Positions 8,866 to 17,689 of a DNA stretch of 64,000 nucleotides are shown piece after piece. Origin of the DNA: Hoeflea sp. YIM 152468 (GTDB taxonomy: Bacteria > Pseudomonadota > Alphaproteobacteria > Rhizobiales > Rhizobiaceae); contig NZ_JARGET010000008.1 of assembly GCF_029210485.1 (NCBI RefSeq), positions 1 to 64,000 on the forward strand, in the 5' to 3' direction. The notes under the pieces were generated by a model. It did no database searches. It was not told the DNA's origin and was given only the letters and a program-made list of their open reading frames with translations. Positions within the stretch are counted from its first letter, which is position 1, and the number at the start of each line of letters is the position of its first letter. The position numbers and the translations under genes were made by a program.

Positions 8866-10746
8866 ATGAGCATCAAGATGCGTGCAGGTGTGGCGATGAT
8901 CGCCATTGCGGTCACATTTACTGGCGTGGTGTCCGTCCCACCTCCGGTCCAGGCGCAGGGGCTGCTGGATGCCTTGTTCAAGAATCCTGCCCAGCGCAAT
9001 CGCGAACGATTGGCCCGGCAGCGAGCCCGTGAGGAAGCTGCGGCTCCGCCGGTGGTGACAAAGCCGATTCCGCGAATCAGTGGTCCGAGCTACCGCACCT
9101 ACAAGCCCGACGCGCTGGTCAAGGTTGACTTCTCCAAGATTGCAGATCCGGTCGTCACGGGATCGATTGATGGTCTCGATCTGCCGCCGCTGGGTATCGA
9201 TCCGTTCCTTGAAGGCCGTCCGGCTCTGGCGGATCTGTCGCTCAAGGCGCTGCCGGAAGCCGCCGACGCCGTCATCGAACATTATTCTGCCAATCCCGAT
9301 TATATCTGGGTTGCCGGTACCTCGGTCACCGGCCACGCCCGTGCGGTCATCGAGGTGCTGGAGACGGCTGATCGGGTCGGGCTTTCGCCTGCCGATTATA
9401 TGGTCGAGGTCCCCGCCGACGGGTTTGACATCACCCGCGGCACCGAACGTCAAAAGGAACTGATGGTCTTCGAGATGAAGCTGTCTGTTGCCGTCGCCAA
9501 CTACATGCTCGACGCCACGCGCGGCCGGATCGATCCCAACCGGATCTCCGGTTATCATGATTTCAAGCGCAAAAGCCCCGACCTTGCCAAGCAGCTCGAA
9601 GCGCTCGCCAAGGCCGCCGATCCGGCCGAGGCGCTGCTCGCTCAGAATCCGCAGGGCGGACATTTCGAGGCGATGAAAGCGGAACTCAAGCGGCTCAAGG
9701 ATCTTGACGATGGCGCCCGCATCGCCATTGCGCAGGACCTGATGCTCAAGCCGGGACAATCCAATCCGGAACTGAGCAATGTGATGGCGGCGATCGCAAT
9801 CAAAGGCAGCGATGCCCTGAAAGCCGACAACGCCCTGCTGTTTGCCAGCTATGCCGGCAAGCCGGAATATGATTCCGAGCTGGTCTCGCTGGTCAAGGGC
9901 TTCCAGAAGGAGGCGGGGCTCACGCCCGACGGCGTCGTCGGTCCGGCGACGCGGCGGGCACTGGTGGGCATCACCAATGCCGACAAGATCGAAAAGCTGC
10001 TGCTGTCGATGGAGCGGGCGCGCTGGCTGCCCGGTGTGCTGGCCGCAAAACGCGTGTTCATCAATCAGCCGGCCTATACCGCGACCTACTACGAGGCCGG
10101 CAAATCCGATCTGTCGATGCGGGTCGTGGTCGGCACCAGGGCAAACCAGACCAATTTCTTCGACGACGAGATCGAGATTGTCGAATTCAACCCCTATTGG
10201 GGCGTGCCGCAGTCGATCATCTTCAACGAGATGATGCCGAAACTGCGCTCTGATCCGTCCTATCTCGACCGGCTGGGTTACGAGGTGACGCTCGGTGGCA
10301 AGAGGGTGTCGTCGAGCAACATCAACTGGTCGACGGTGGGCCGCGGCAGCAATGTCGGCGTACGGCAGCCACCGAGCAACGGCAATGCTCTGGGTGAATT
10401 GAAGATTCTGTTTCCCAACAGGCATGCCATCTACATGCACGATACGCCATCCAAGTCGCTGTTTGAGCGCGACACGCGCGCCTACAGTCATGGCTGCATC
10501 CGTTTGCAGGACCCGCGCGCCATGGCCGCCAAGGTGCTCGGGACTACGGTCGACGACATCGGCAGCCAGATCGCCGGTGGCCAGAACAAGCCGGTTTCAG
10601 TGCCGCACAAGATCCCTGTCCACGTGGCCTATTTCACCGCCTGGCCGGACGACGATGGCACGGTCGAATATTTCGCCGATGTCTATGGCCGCGACAGCTA
10701 TCTGCGCAAGGCCATCGACGCCACCGAAGCCGCCCGCGCGTCGTGA
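8866..10746 (+). CDS. L,D-transpeptidase with peptidoglycan-binding domain (YcbB-like)
   Basis: A 626-residue periplasmic enzyme of the LdtD/YcbB type. It has a signal peptide (about residues 1-31, ending VQAQG), a YcbB-like scaffold domain, a PG_binding_1 repeat (VKGFQKEAGLTPDGVVGPATRRALVG, about residues 345-370), and a C-terminal YkuD domain with FNPYWGVPQSI, IYMHDTPSKSLF and the catalytic SHGCIRL motif (Cys544). It makes 3-3 peptidoglycan cross-links, the dominant linkage in polar-growing rhizobia. The start at ATG 8866 gives the signal peptide its N-terminus; the frame is open to 8806, but that extension is not signal-like. Confidence 0.92.
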   Translation: MSIKMRAGVAMIAIAVTFTGVVSVPPPVQAQGLLDALFKNPAQRNRERLARQRAREEAAAPPVVTKPIPRISGPSYRTYKPDALVKVDFSKIADPVVTGSIDGLDLPPLGIDPFLEGRPALADLSLKALPEAADAVIEHYSANPDYIWVAGTSVTGHARAVIEVLETADRVGLSPADYMVEVPADGFDITRGTERQKELMVFEMKLSVAVANYMLDATRGRIDPNRISGYHDFKRKSPDLAKQLEALAKAADPAEALLAQNPQGGHFEAMKAELKRLKDLDDGARIAIAQDLMLKPGQSNPELSNVMAAIAIKGSDALKADNALLFASYAGKPEYDSELVSLVKGFQKEAGLTPDGVVGPATRRALVGITNADKIEKLLLSMERARWLPGVLAAKRVFINQPAYTATYYEAGKSDLSMRVVVGTRANQTNFFDDEIEIVEFNPYWGVPQSIIFNEMMPKLRSDPSYLDRLGYEVTLGGKRVSSSNINWSTVGRGSNVGVRQPPSNGNALGELKILFPNRHAIYMHDTPSKSLFERDTRAYSHGCIRLQDPRAMAAKVLGTTVDDIGSQIAGGQNKPVSVPHKIPVHVAYFTAWPDDDGTVEYFADVYGRDSYLRKAIDATEAARAS

Positions 10747-11012
10747 ATTGGGGTAACAGGTTTCGGGCTGGCGCCGAACGGGCAAACGGGATCAGGCGAT
10801 AAGAGCCGATCGGCTGATGCCGCCCGGTGTCTCGCAGATCATTACCGACATCGAGGCTGTCACGGATATCGCGCTGTCGTTGCCGCGCATCATCGCCCGG
10901 GGAACGTGCAACGCTGATGCCGGATTTTGACGAGATCGAACCTGCGGCGCTGTAGCGTAACGCCGAGGTAATTGCGGAGGTTTCGTCAAGGCTCGGATTC
11001 GGATGCCGCCGG

Positions 11013-11960
11013 TCAGATATCGTTGGTCACCACTTGCTGCAAAATCTCGTCGGCACTTGCTTTCGAGCACAGTTCCGTCGCCGGTGTCAGCACGGCTGAG
11101 CCGGCGGCGGCGACGCCGTGGCGGACGGCGTCGCGAAGGCTTCCGCCGCCTGCCAGCTCAAGTGCGATGGCTGCCACCATGCTGTCGCCGGCGCCGACGG
11201 CGCTGAGCGGTTCGAGCTTTGGCGGCTGGCAGAAGAAGCGGTCGTCCGCCGACACGGCGACCGTGCCGCGGGCGCCCATCGACATCACCAGCCGGTTGGC
11301 GGCGCCATCGTTGATCAGCTGTTGGCCGTAATCGGCCAGGGCGGTGGGCGAAGCAAATTCCAGGCCCGAGACTTCGCTCGCCTCCGCGCCGTCCATCCGC
11401 AGCATGGCGTAGGGCAGGTCGCGATTGGCAGCCGCTCTGGTCAGGGCTTCGCCCGAAGTGTCGAGGATGATGCGGGCGCCGTTGTCCACGGCCATCCGGT
11501 TGATGGTGGCGGCAATATCGGCAGGCACACCGGTCGGCACGCTGCCTGACAGCACCACGATCCGGCCTTTCGTCAGAAGCGGATTGAGTTGATCGAGCAT
11601 CCAGCCGGTCTGCTCGGGCGACCAGGCTGGGCCGGGCAATTGAAACCGGTACTGGCGTTTGCTCGAGGTCTCGACAATGGCGAAGGACTGGCGGGTGTTG
11701 CCGGCTATGGCGAAATGCGCAACCGTGATGCCTTCGGCGTCCAGCATGGTCTTGAACGCCGTGCCAATATGGCCACCGAGTGCGACAAAAGCCTCGGACT
11801 GGCCGCCGAGCCGCAGGATGGCGCGCGAGACATTGACGCCGCCGCCGCCGGGATCAAAGCGGGGCTCGTCGCAGCGCAATTTCGGGCCGGCAACGACCGT
11901 GTCGACCGAGGAGGACACGTCATAGGCGGGGTTGAGCGTGATGGTCAGAATGTCGGTCAT
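11013..11960 (-). CDS. PfkB-family 1-phosphofructokinase-type hexose phosphate kinase
   Basis: A ribokinase-fold sugar kinase of 315 residues, closest in pattern to the LacC/FruK/PfkB subgroup (start TLNPAYDVSSSVD, then FDPGGGGVNVSRAILRLGG). The catalytic and ATP-binding GAGDS motif with its Asp base is at about residues 257-261, and the PfkB signature 2 region is intact. It probably phosphorylates a phosphorylated hexose such as fructose 6-phosphate or tagatose 6-phosphate. It is leftward, 245 bases from the phn operon end, with no sugar transporter next to it, so the substrate is open. Confidence 0.88.
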   Translation of the reverse strand: MTDILTITLNPAYDVSSSVDTVVAGPKLRCDEPRFDPGGGGVNVSRAILRLGGQSEAFVALGGHIGTAFKTMLDAEGITVAHFAIAGNTRQSFAIVETSSKRQYRFQLPGPAWSPEQTGWMLDQLNPLLTKGRIVVLSGSVPTGVPADIAATINRMAVDNGARIILDTSGEALTRAAANRDLPYAMLRMDGAEASEVSGLEFASPTALADYGQQLINDGAANRLVMSMGARGTVAVSADDRFFCQPPKLEPLSAVGAGDSMVAAIALELAGGGSLRDAVRHGVAAAGSAVLTPATELCSKASADEILQQVVTNDI

Positions 11961-12205
11961 GGTGGCAGACCATCACACAGGGGGCAGGGTGGTTTCAATC
12001 ACAGGATATGATGGGATATGCCGATTATGAACGATAATGTTCTGCCGCTGCCGCATTTTACGTCATCGCGACGAACCTGTTCGGCGTCACCGGGATCGGA
12101 TCGATACCGACCCGTACTAGCCGTTTGGCAAGGGCGGAGTGTTCAACAGGCTTTGCCGCACAGGACAAGTTCGGCGCCGGCCCGCATGGGTCTGTGCCGT
12201 CCGCC

Positions 12206-13129
12206 TCAGGGACGGTCGAGGATGAAATCCGGCACGATGCCGCAGGCCCTGATCGGTGCTTCCGGATCGGCCCCATCGAAAAACCCATAGCCCTGGATCA
12301 GGGCGGTGCGGAAACCGGCGGCTGCGCCACCCAGAATGTCGGTGTGCAGCGTGTCGCCAACCATGACCACGCGATGGTCGGGAGTGCCGGGCCGGATGCG
12401 CTGGCGGGCCATGTCAAAGATTGCCGGGAACGGCTTGCCGTAAAACACCGGCTCTACCCCGGTGGCCGCGGCCAGCCGATGGGCGTAATGGCCCGGTTCG
12501 CGCGACAGACCGGCCTCGACGGGTGCAACCAGGTCGGGATTGCCGACCAGAACCTGGCGCGGCTTGGCCTTCAGCGCCTGCGTGAGCAGCGCCTGCCGGG
12601 TCTCGTTCCAGGCCGATGCGCCAAACATCAGGAAGCCTTCGGCTTCGGCATAGGCGCCGGCGTCGTCTTCGAGAAAGATTGCCCCTTCTGGCAGTTCGTC
12701 GCGGCCGAACTTGGGAGCCGCCACCATGCCCCATTTGCGGGGCGGATGGCTGCCGAGGCCCTCGAGCAGCGCCATGCGGCTCGACACCACGTCGTTGGTG
12801 CCGAAGCTGTAGCCGAGCCGGGTGTAACGGGCATGAAGCACGGAGGAGGGATACCCCGCCGCATTGGTGACGACGATCACCTGCTTGCCGCGCCGGCGCA
12901 GCCCGTCGACGCGGTCGACGACGCCGGGAATGGCGGTCTCGCCGATGTTGAGCACGCCGAACGCATCAAGCAGAAACACATCGAACTCGTCAGCAATGGC
13001 GTCCAGATCGGTGGCACGGACGAAATCTGCCCGACCGCGACCGGCTGGCAACCGGTGGCGCACGGATTCGTACTCGGCGAAGGCAACATCGGTGTCCGCG
13101 CCTTTCAGGATTGCTGAACCTGTACTCAC
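12206..13129 (-). CDS. HAD-IIA family hydrolase-like protein of the phn operon
   Basis: A 307-residue HAD-superfamily protein of the subclass IIA type (NagD-like, TIGR01459-like). Motif I is LLDAFGVLNIG, so the nucleophile Asp is present, but the position two residues later, normally the general-acid Asp, is Phe. Motif II is VVTNAAG and motif IV VVMVGDTLHTDILGG. The GTG start at 13129 overlaps the phnE stop by 4 bases (GTGA), showing translational coupling, so the longer open frame to 13162 is not used. Its place at the end of a phosphonate-type transporter operon suggests it acts on the imported compound or a derivative; hydrolase activity is uncertain because of the altered motif. Confidence 0.88.
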   Translation of the reverse strand: MSTGSAILKGADTDVAFAEYESVRHRLPAGRGRADFVRATDLDAIADEFDVFLLDAFGVLNIGETAIPGVVDRVDGLRRRGKQVIVVTNAAGYPSSVLHARYTRLGYSFGTNDVVSSRMALLEGLGSHPPRKWGMVAAPKFGRDELPEGAIFLEDDAGAYAEAEGFLMFGASAWNETRQALLTQALKAKPRQVLVGNPDLVAPVEAGLSREPGHYAHRLAAATGVEPVFYGKPFPAIFDMARQRIRPGTPDHRVVMVGDTLHTDILGGAAAGFRTALIQGYGFFDGADPEAPIRACGIVPDFILDRP

Positions 13130-13944
13130 ATTATTGCTCCACGCACTTTTGCCGAAACCCACTCGCCGACTATCACGGCCAGCAGGATGACGATCAGGAT
13201 CAGGGTCACCTGTGGCCAGGCCAGCGTGTTGAGCGAGGACTGCAATTGCAGTCCGATGCCGCCAGCGCCGACCAGGCCCAGAACCGTGGATTCCCGTATG
13301 TTGATGTCCCAGCGGAAGACGCTGATTCCGGCGAAGGCGGGCATGATCTGCGGCACGATGCCGTAAGCCACCACCTGCCAGCGGCTGGCGCCGGTCGCGG
13401 TGATCGCCTCAACCTGTTTCTCGTCGATTTCCTCGATCGCCTCATAAAGAAGCTTGGCGCAGAAACCGATCGAGCGGAAGGCAATCGCCATCAAGCCGGC
13501 AAACACGCCGGGGCCGATGATGGCAACCAGCAGAAGTGCCCAGATCAGCGAATTGATCGATCGGGTGGCGACGATGATGAACAGCGCCACGGGCCGGACG
13601 AACAGCGCGCTCGGAGTGGTGTTGCGCGCGGCCAGAAACGCCACCGGCACGGCCATGAACAGGGCCAGCACGGTGCTCAGTGTCGCCATGTTGAGCGTGT
13701 CCCACAGCGGCCCCCACAATTTGTCCATATAGGACCAGCGCGGCGGCCAGGCGCGGGACCCGATGTCGGCGGCGATGCGTGGCGCATCCCAGACGAAGAA
13801 CCAGGTGGTGGCCTCGGAGATCCGCTGCCAGCACCACATGAAGATGGCGACGGCGGCGAGATAGCCGGCCCAGCGGGAAAGCGTCTGGTTGCGATTGCGC
13901 AACTGCCAGATCTTGGCGCCGTTCACGTGCGTTGATACCGGCAT
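13126..13944 (-). CDS. phnE: Phosphonate-type ABC transporter permease PhnE (second copy)
   Basis: Inner-membrane permease, 272 residues, about six membrane spans, with the ABC permease EAA loop EAITATGASRWQVVAYGIVPQIMPAFAG near residue 185. It pairs with the adjacent permease to form a heterodimeric channel energised by PhnC. The ATG at 13944 overlaps the upstream permease stop by one base (TAATG), and its stop overlaps the HAD gene start, so these are translated as a unit. Confidence 0.93.
   Translation of the reverse strand: MPVSTHVNGAKIWQLRNRNQTLSRWAGYLAAVAIFMWCWQRISEATTWFFVWDAPRIAADIGSRAWPPRWSYMDKLWGPLWDTLNMATLSTVLALFMAVPVAFLAARNTTPSALFVRPVALFIIVATRSINSLIWALLLVAIIGPGVFAGLMAIAFRSIGFCAKLLYEAIEEIDEKQVEAITATGASRWQVVAYGIVPQIMPAFAGISVFRWDINIRESTVLGLVGAGGIGLQLQSSLNTLAWPQVTLILIVILLAVIVGEWVSAKVRGAIM
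13237..13254. repeat. 18-bp perfect palindrome inside phnE
   Basis: GGACTGCAATTGCAGTCC is a perfect palindrome within the coding region of the second permease. It may be a coding coincidence. Confidence 0.5.
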
Positions 13945-14759
13945 TATTGTACCTTTGCCCTGATGATGCCGGAAAGATATTCCAGCGCCATGACGGTGAC
14001 GATGATGATCAGCAGGATCGCTGCCGCGGTGTCGAATTCATAGCGGTCGAACGCGGTGTTCAGCGTCGCGCCGATACCACCGGCGCCAACCAGACCGAGC
14101 ACCGCGGATTCCCGGAAGTTGATGTCGAGGCGGTACATCGACAGTCCGATCAGCCGCGGCATGACTTGCGGCTGGACCCCGTAATTGATCCATTGCAGCC
14201 AGGAGGAGCCGGTGGCGCGGATGGCTTCCGCCTGCACCTTGCTCATTTCCTCGATGTCTTCGGCAAGCAGCTTCGACATGAAGCCGATGGTGGCAAAGGA
14301 CAGGGTGAGAAAACCAGCCAGCGGGCCGAAACCGAAGATCGCCACCAGCAAAATGGCGACAATGATCTCGTTGAGCGCGCGCGACAGCGCGACGATGCCA
14401 CGGCAGACGAGATAGACAGGCAAAGGGGCAATGTTGCGCGCAGCGCCGAGGCCGATCGGGACCGAAATGGCGATGCCGACCACGGTCGAGGTGATGGTGA
14501 TGATGACGCTTTCGACAATGCCGTCAAAGATGTCGCCACCGCGGGACACAAAGTCGGGATTGAAGAACGCCGTCACGAAGGCCCAGCCGCGGCTCAGGCC
14601 TTCGGCGACGCGCGACCAGTTGATGTCGATCGAGCCGACCGCCAGCACCACATAGACCAGAGCGCCGATGAACAGGCCCCAGCGCAAGGCCGGATTGGCG
14701 ATCAGATGCGGTTTCTGCCAGGAGCGGCCAAGTCGGTCGTCAAGCGTGACCGCGGTCAT
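13944..14759 (-). CDS. phnE: Phosphonate-type ABC transporter permease PhnE (first copy)
   Basis: A 271-residue integral membrane protein with about six spans and the EAA loop [28 protein letters not shown] near residue 180. It is clearly related to the second permease downstream (both carry the [18 protein letters not shown] / [18 protein letters not shown] segment). The ATG at 14759 overlaps the phnC stop by 4 bases (ATGA). It has a longer N-terminal cytoplasmic region than E. coli PhnE. Confidence 0.93.
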   Translation of the reverse strand: MTAVTLDDRLGRSWQKPHLIANPALRWGLFIGALVYVVLAVGSIDINWSRVAEGLSRGWAFVTAFFNPDFVSRGGDIFDGIVESVIITITSTVVGIAISVPIGLGAARNIAPLPVYLVCRGIVALSRALNEIIVAILLVAIFGFGPLAGFLTLSFATIGFMSKLLAEDIEEMSKVQAEAIRATGSSWLQWINYGVQPQVMPRLIGLSMYRLDINFRESAVLGLVGAGGIGATLNTAFDRYEFDTAAAILLIIIVTVMALEYLSGIIRAKVQ

Positions 14760-15556
14760 TGCACCAGCTCCTCCGCATCGGTGTCCTCGTCGTCGACATT
14801 GCGGATGGTGGCGTGCCAGTCCTCTTCGCCGTAAATCGTGGTCAGCACGTCATCGCTCATCTCGGTCGGTTTGCCGTCAAACGCCAGTTCACCGGCCTTC
14901 AGGCCGACGATGCGTTCGACAAACATCTGTGCCAGGGCGACGTCATGAATGTTGATGACCGCGGCGAGATCGCGCTCGGCGCACAATTCGCAGATCAGGC
15001 GCATGATCTGGCGCGATGTCTTGGGGTCGAGCGAGGCGGTCGGTTCATCGACCAGCAGCAACCGCGGATTCTGGATCAGGGCGCGGGCAATGCCGACGCG
15101 CTGGCGCTGGCCGCCGGAGAGTTCGTCGGCGCGCTTGTCGGCCATGGCCAGCAGACCGACCCGATCGAGCAGCCGGAAGGCTTCGTCGACATCGGATTGC
15201 GGATATTTGCGCAGGAACGAGCGCCAGAAGCCGACATAGCCGAGCCTGCCGGAGAGCACGTTCTCCATCACCGTCAGCCGCTCGACCAAGGCATATTCCT
15301 GAAAGATCATGCCCATCTTGCGGCGCATCTTGCGCAGGGCGCCGGACCCAAGCGCGGTCACATCGGTGTCATCGAGGATCACCGAACCCGAGGTCGGCTC
15401 GACCAGACGGTTGATGCAGCGGATCAGCGTCGACTTGCCTGCGCCGGACGGTCCGATCAGCGCCAGGACCTGTCCCTTTGGAATGGACAGGGTCACATCC
15501 TGAAGCGCCTTGTCGCCGGTGCGATAGGTCTTGGTCAGTTTCTTGAGCTGGAGCAT
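14756..15556 (-). CDS. phnC: Phosphonate-type ABC transporter ATP-binding protein PhnC
   Basis: Cytoplasmic ATPase of 266 residues. Walker A is GPSGAGKST (about residues 36-44), the signature is [15 protein letters not shown] (about 146-160), and Walker B is [13 protein letters not shown]. The segment [27 protein letters not shown] is characteristic of PhnC rather than other importers. It drives uptake through the two PhnE proteins. It overlaps the next gene by 4 bases and follows phnD after 101 bases that contain a stem-loop. Confidence 0.95.
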   Translation of the reverse strand: MLQLKKLTKTYRTGDKALQDVTLSIPKGQVLALIGPSGAGKSTLIRCINRLVEPTSGSVILDDTDVTALGSGALRKMRRKMGMIFQEYALVERLTVMENVLSGRLGYVGFWRSFLRKYPQSDVDEAFRLLDRVGLLAMADKRADELSGGQRQRVGIARALIQNPRLLLVDEPTASLDPKTSRQIMRLICELCAERDLAAVINIHDVALAQMFVERIVGLKAGELAFDGKPTEMSDDVLTTIYGEEDWHATIRNVDDEDTDAEELVQ

Positions 15557-15617
15557 GGGGATCCGTAATCGGCAGGGGAATTGCAGCGGTCAGATGCTGC
15601 GCAATCGCATGAAAGAT

Positions 15618-15648
15618 GCTCCGCCGCAGCCCAGGGACACGGCGGAGC
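15618..15648 (-). promoter_or_regulatory. Intercistronic stem-loop between phnD and phnC
   Basis: Perfect 9-bp arms GCTCCGCCG (15618-15626) and CGGCGGAGC (15640-15648), 13-nt loop, in the phnD-phnC gap. No U-tract follows, so it more likely protects the 3' end of phnD mRNA or attenuates weakly than terminates; this would give excess binding protein over ATPase and permease. Confidence 0.5.
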
Positions 15649-15657
15649 CTGATCTGA

Positions 15658-16635
15658 TCAGCCGCAGGTGTATTGCACACCGTTCGCGGTGTCGATCTTG
15701 CGGACAACATCCCAGAAATCCTTGTAGTTCATTTCCAGGAACTGGCCTTCATTGGATTTTTCGAATTCCTTCTGCAGCGACGAGCCTTCCCAGGGGAAGG
15801 TGAAAAAGGCTTGCTTGATCTTCTCCTGAAGCTCTGGCTTGAGGTTGTAGACCACACCGAAACCGGTGGTCGGGAAGGTCTGCGACTTGTAGATCGACTT
15901 GACCTGCTCGGCCTTGATCACGTCACGCTCGATCATCCGGCTCATCACCGAGTTTGCGATTGCGGCCGCCGGATAATCCTTGTTGGCGACGCCGAGAATC
16001 GAATTGTCATGCTTGCCGGAAAAGGCCGGCTCGAAATCGCGACCGGATTCCATGCCGTACTCTGCCTTCAGCAGCGCTGAAGGAGCCTTGAAGCCGGAAT
16101 TGGACGTCTCGGCGGTAAAGGCCATGGTCTTGCCCTTGATGTCTTCGACCTTTTCGATGCCTGATCCGGGATAGGTGATGATTTCCATCTCGTAGCCGAA
16201 ACCGCCGTCAAGCGAAGCCATGATGGTGAAAGGGTTGAACCCGGCGCAATTGACCGCCAGCGGATTGGAGCCGGTGTTGAATCCGGCAATGTGCAGACGG
16301 CCGGAGCGCATGGCTTCAATCTGGGCAGCATTGGACTGTACCGGAAAAAACACTGTCTTCTTGCCGGTGGTCGCTTCCATATGGGTCAGGAAGTCTGACC
16401 ATGCTTCCTTGTAGACGGCGGGGTCTTCGACCGGCGTATAGGCGAAAATCAGCGTGTCGGGGTCAATCAGCTCGGCTGGATCGGTCGGGGTATCGGCGAC
16501 CAGATCGCCATCGACGTCACAATAGCGCACATCCAGCGTGCCGCGTTCGCATTCCTGTGCGGATGCGGAAAGCGGAGCGGCAAGGGTGAAGGCGACACCG
16601 GCGATGGTGCTCAGCAGAATGGATTTCAGGGTCAT
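15658..16635 (-). CDS. phnD: Phosphonate-type ABC transporter periplasmic binding protein PhnD
   Basis: A 325-residue periplasmic solute-binding protein with a signal peptide (about residues 1-26, ending ASAQE). PhnD-family features include the LIFAYTPVEDPAVYKEAWSD start of the mature fold, IAGFNTGSNPLAVN, AFTAETSNSGFKAPSALLK and AFSGKHDNSILGVANKD. The family binds alkylphosphonates, aminoethylphosphonate, phosphite or similar oxyanions; the exact ligand cannot be read from sequence. A Pho box lies about 87 bases upstream, and no C-P lyase (phnG-M) genes are in the window. Confidence 0.94.
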   Translation of the reverse strand: MTLKSILLSTIAGVAFTLAAPLSASAQECERGTLDVRYCDVDGDLVADTPTDPAELIDPDTLIFAYTPVEDPAVYKEAWSDFLTHMEATTGKKTVFFPVQSNAAQIEAMRSGRLHIAGFNTGSNPLAVNCAGFNPFTIMASLDGGFGYEMEIITYPGSGIEKVEDIKGKTMAFTAETSNSGFKAPSALLKAEYGMESGRDFEPAFSGKHDNSILGVANKDYPAAAIANSVMSRMIERDVIKAEQVKSIYKSQTFPTTGFGVVYNLKPELQEKIKQAFFTFPWEGSSLQKEFEKSNEGQFLEMNYKDFWDVVRKIDTANGVQYTCG

Positions 16636-16721
16636 GGACGTCCTCCGGTTTCATTTCAAGTTTCGTTATGTTTCGTTCCCACGCAGACTATTCTGTGTGA
16701 AGCCTCAATTGGCAAGTCCTC

Positions 16722-16739
16722 ATGACACCTGTGTGACAC
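16722..16739 (-). promoter_or_regulatory. Probable Pho box (PhoB site) upstream of phnD
   Basis: On the minus strand the site reads GTGTCACACAGGTGTCAT: two 7-bp direct repeats (GTGTCAC and GTGTCAT) separated by 4 bp, the 11-bp spacing of PhoB half-sites (consensus CTGTCAT with A/T-rich 4-bp spacer). It is 87 bp before the phnD start and faces the operon, suggesting induction by phosphate starvation. Confidence 0.72.
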
Positions 16740-16841
16740 ATGAAAGCGAGTTTCGGTGGAAAAAACCGTCGTGTGGCGCACTGCACATGGAAATCGCTGG
16801 CCTATGCCCCGGAGTGCAGAAGATCTGGGTACAAAAACATC

Positions 16842-16869
16842 AAAAAAGGCGCACCTGGACGGCGCGCCT
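16842..16869 (-). terminator. Intrinsic terminator after the sugar ABC operon
   Basis: On the minus strand AGGCGC and GCGCCT (complements of 16864-16869 and 16847-16852) form a stem followed by a run of T. It lies about 30 bases past the ATPase stop codon at 16900. Confidence 0.75.
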
Positions 16870-16899
16870 CTGCCTCAGCGGGAAACCGGTACGCTGCAA

Positions 16900-17688
16900 T
16901 CAGACGGTGCCGCCAAGCGAGCCTTCGAGCGCCACCATTTCCTGCCCGCCCGCCATCAGGTCCTGCAATTCGTCCGGTGTGATCTGGCCGCGCTGCGCAG
17001 TGCCAAGCGTCTTGCCGCGGTTGAGCACGGTGAAGCGGTCCCCCACCGCCATGGCGTGGCGGACATTGTGGGTGATGAACACCACCGCAATGCCTTGCTT
17101 GCGCACCTTGTCGATGGTGGCCAGCACGTTGGCGGTCTGGCGCACGCCGAGCGCCGAGGTCGGCTCGTCGAGGATGAGAACCTTGGCGCCGAAATGCACC
17201 GCCCGGGCAATCGCCACGGTCTGGCGCTCGCCGCCCGACAGCGTGCCCACGGCCTGATCGGGTCCGCGCAGGGCAATGCCCATCGAGCGCATCTCTTCCA
17301 TGGTCACCCGGTTGGCATAGTCATGGTCGAACAGCTTGAACGGTCCGAACCTCTTCTCGGGTTCGTTGCCCATGAAGAAGTTGCGGCTCACCGACATCAG
17401 CGGAATCATCGCCAGATCCTGATAGACAGTGGCAATGCCGGCCGAGATCGCGTCGCGCGGATCTTCGAAATGCATCGGCTTGCCTTCAAACAGGATTTCG
17501 CCGCGGGTCGGCTTGTGAACACCGGACATGGTCTTGATGAAGGTGGATTTGCCGGCGCCGTTGTCGCCCAGCAGGCAATGGCATTCGCCGGGGTAGATCT
17601 CCAGCGACACACCGGCAAGGGCTATGACCGAGCCGAAATGCTTTTCGATGTTCTTCATTTGAATAAGGGGGGCGTGATCGGTGGTCAT
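16900..17688 (-). CDS. Sugar/polyol ABC transporter ATP-binding protein
   Basis: A 262-residue ATPase with one nucleotide-binding domain, as in the FrcA type, rather than the tandem RbsA type. Walker A is [15 protein letters not shown], the signature [15 protein letters not shown] and Walker [11 protein letters not shown]. It begins one base after the permease stop. Together with the permease and binding protein it forms a CUT2-class importer for a sugar or polyol. The operator shared with the inositol locus suggests inositol or a related cyclitol as substrate; that is inference. Confidence 0.92.
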   Translation of the reverse strand: MTTDHAPLIQMKNIEKHFGSVIALAGVSLEIYPGECHCLLGDNGAGKSTFIKTMSGVHKPTRGEILFEGKPMHFEDPRDAISAGIATVYQDLAMIPLMSVSRNFFMGNEPEKRFGPFKLFDHDYANRVTMEEMRSMGIALRGPDQAVGTLSGGERQTVAIARAVHFGAKVLILDEPTSALGVRQTANVLATIDKVRKQGIAVVFITHNVRHAMAVGDRFTVLNRGKTLGTAQRGQITPDELQDLMAGGQEMVALEGSLGGTV

Positions 17689-17689
17689 G

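Noticed and set aside
8803-10491. A 562-codon frame opposite the L,D-transpeptidase
   Set aside because: Antisense shadow; the opposite strand has signal peptide, PG-binding and catalytic SHGCIRL motifs.
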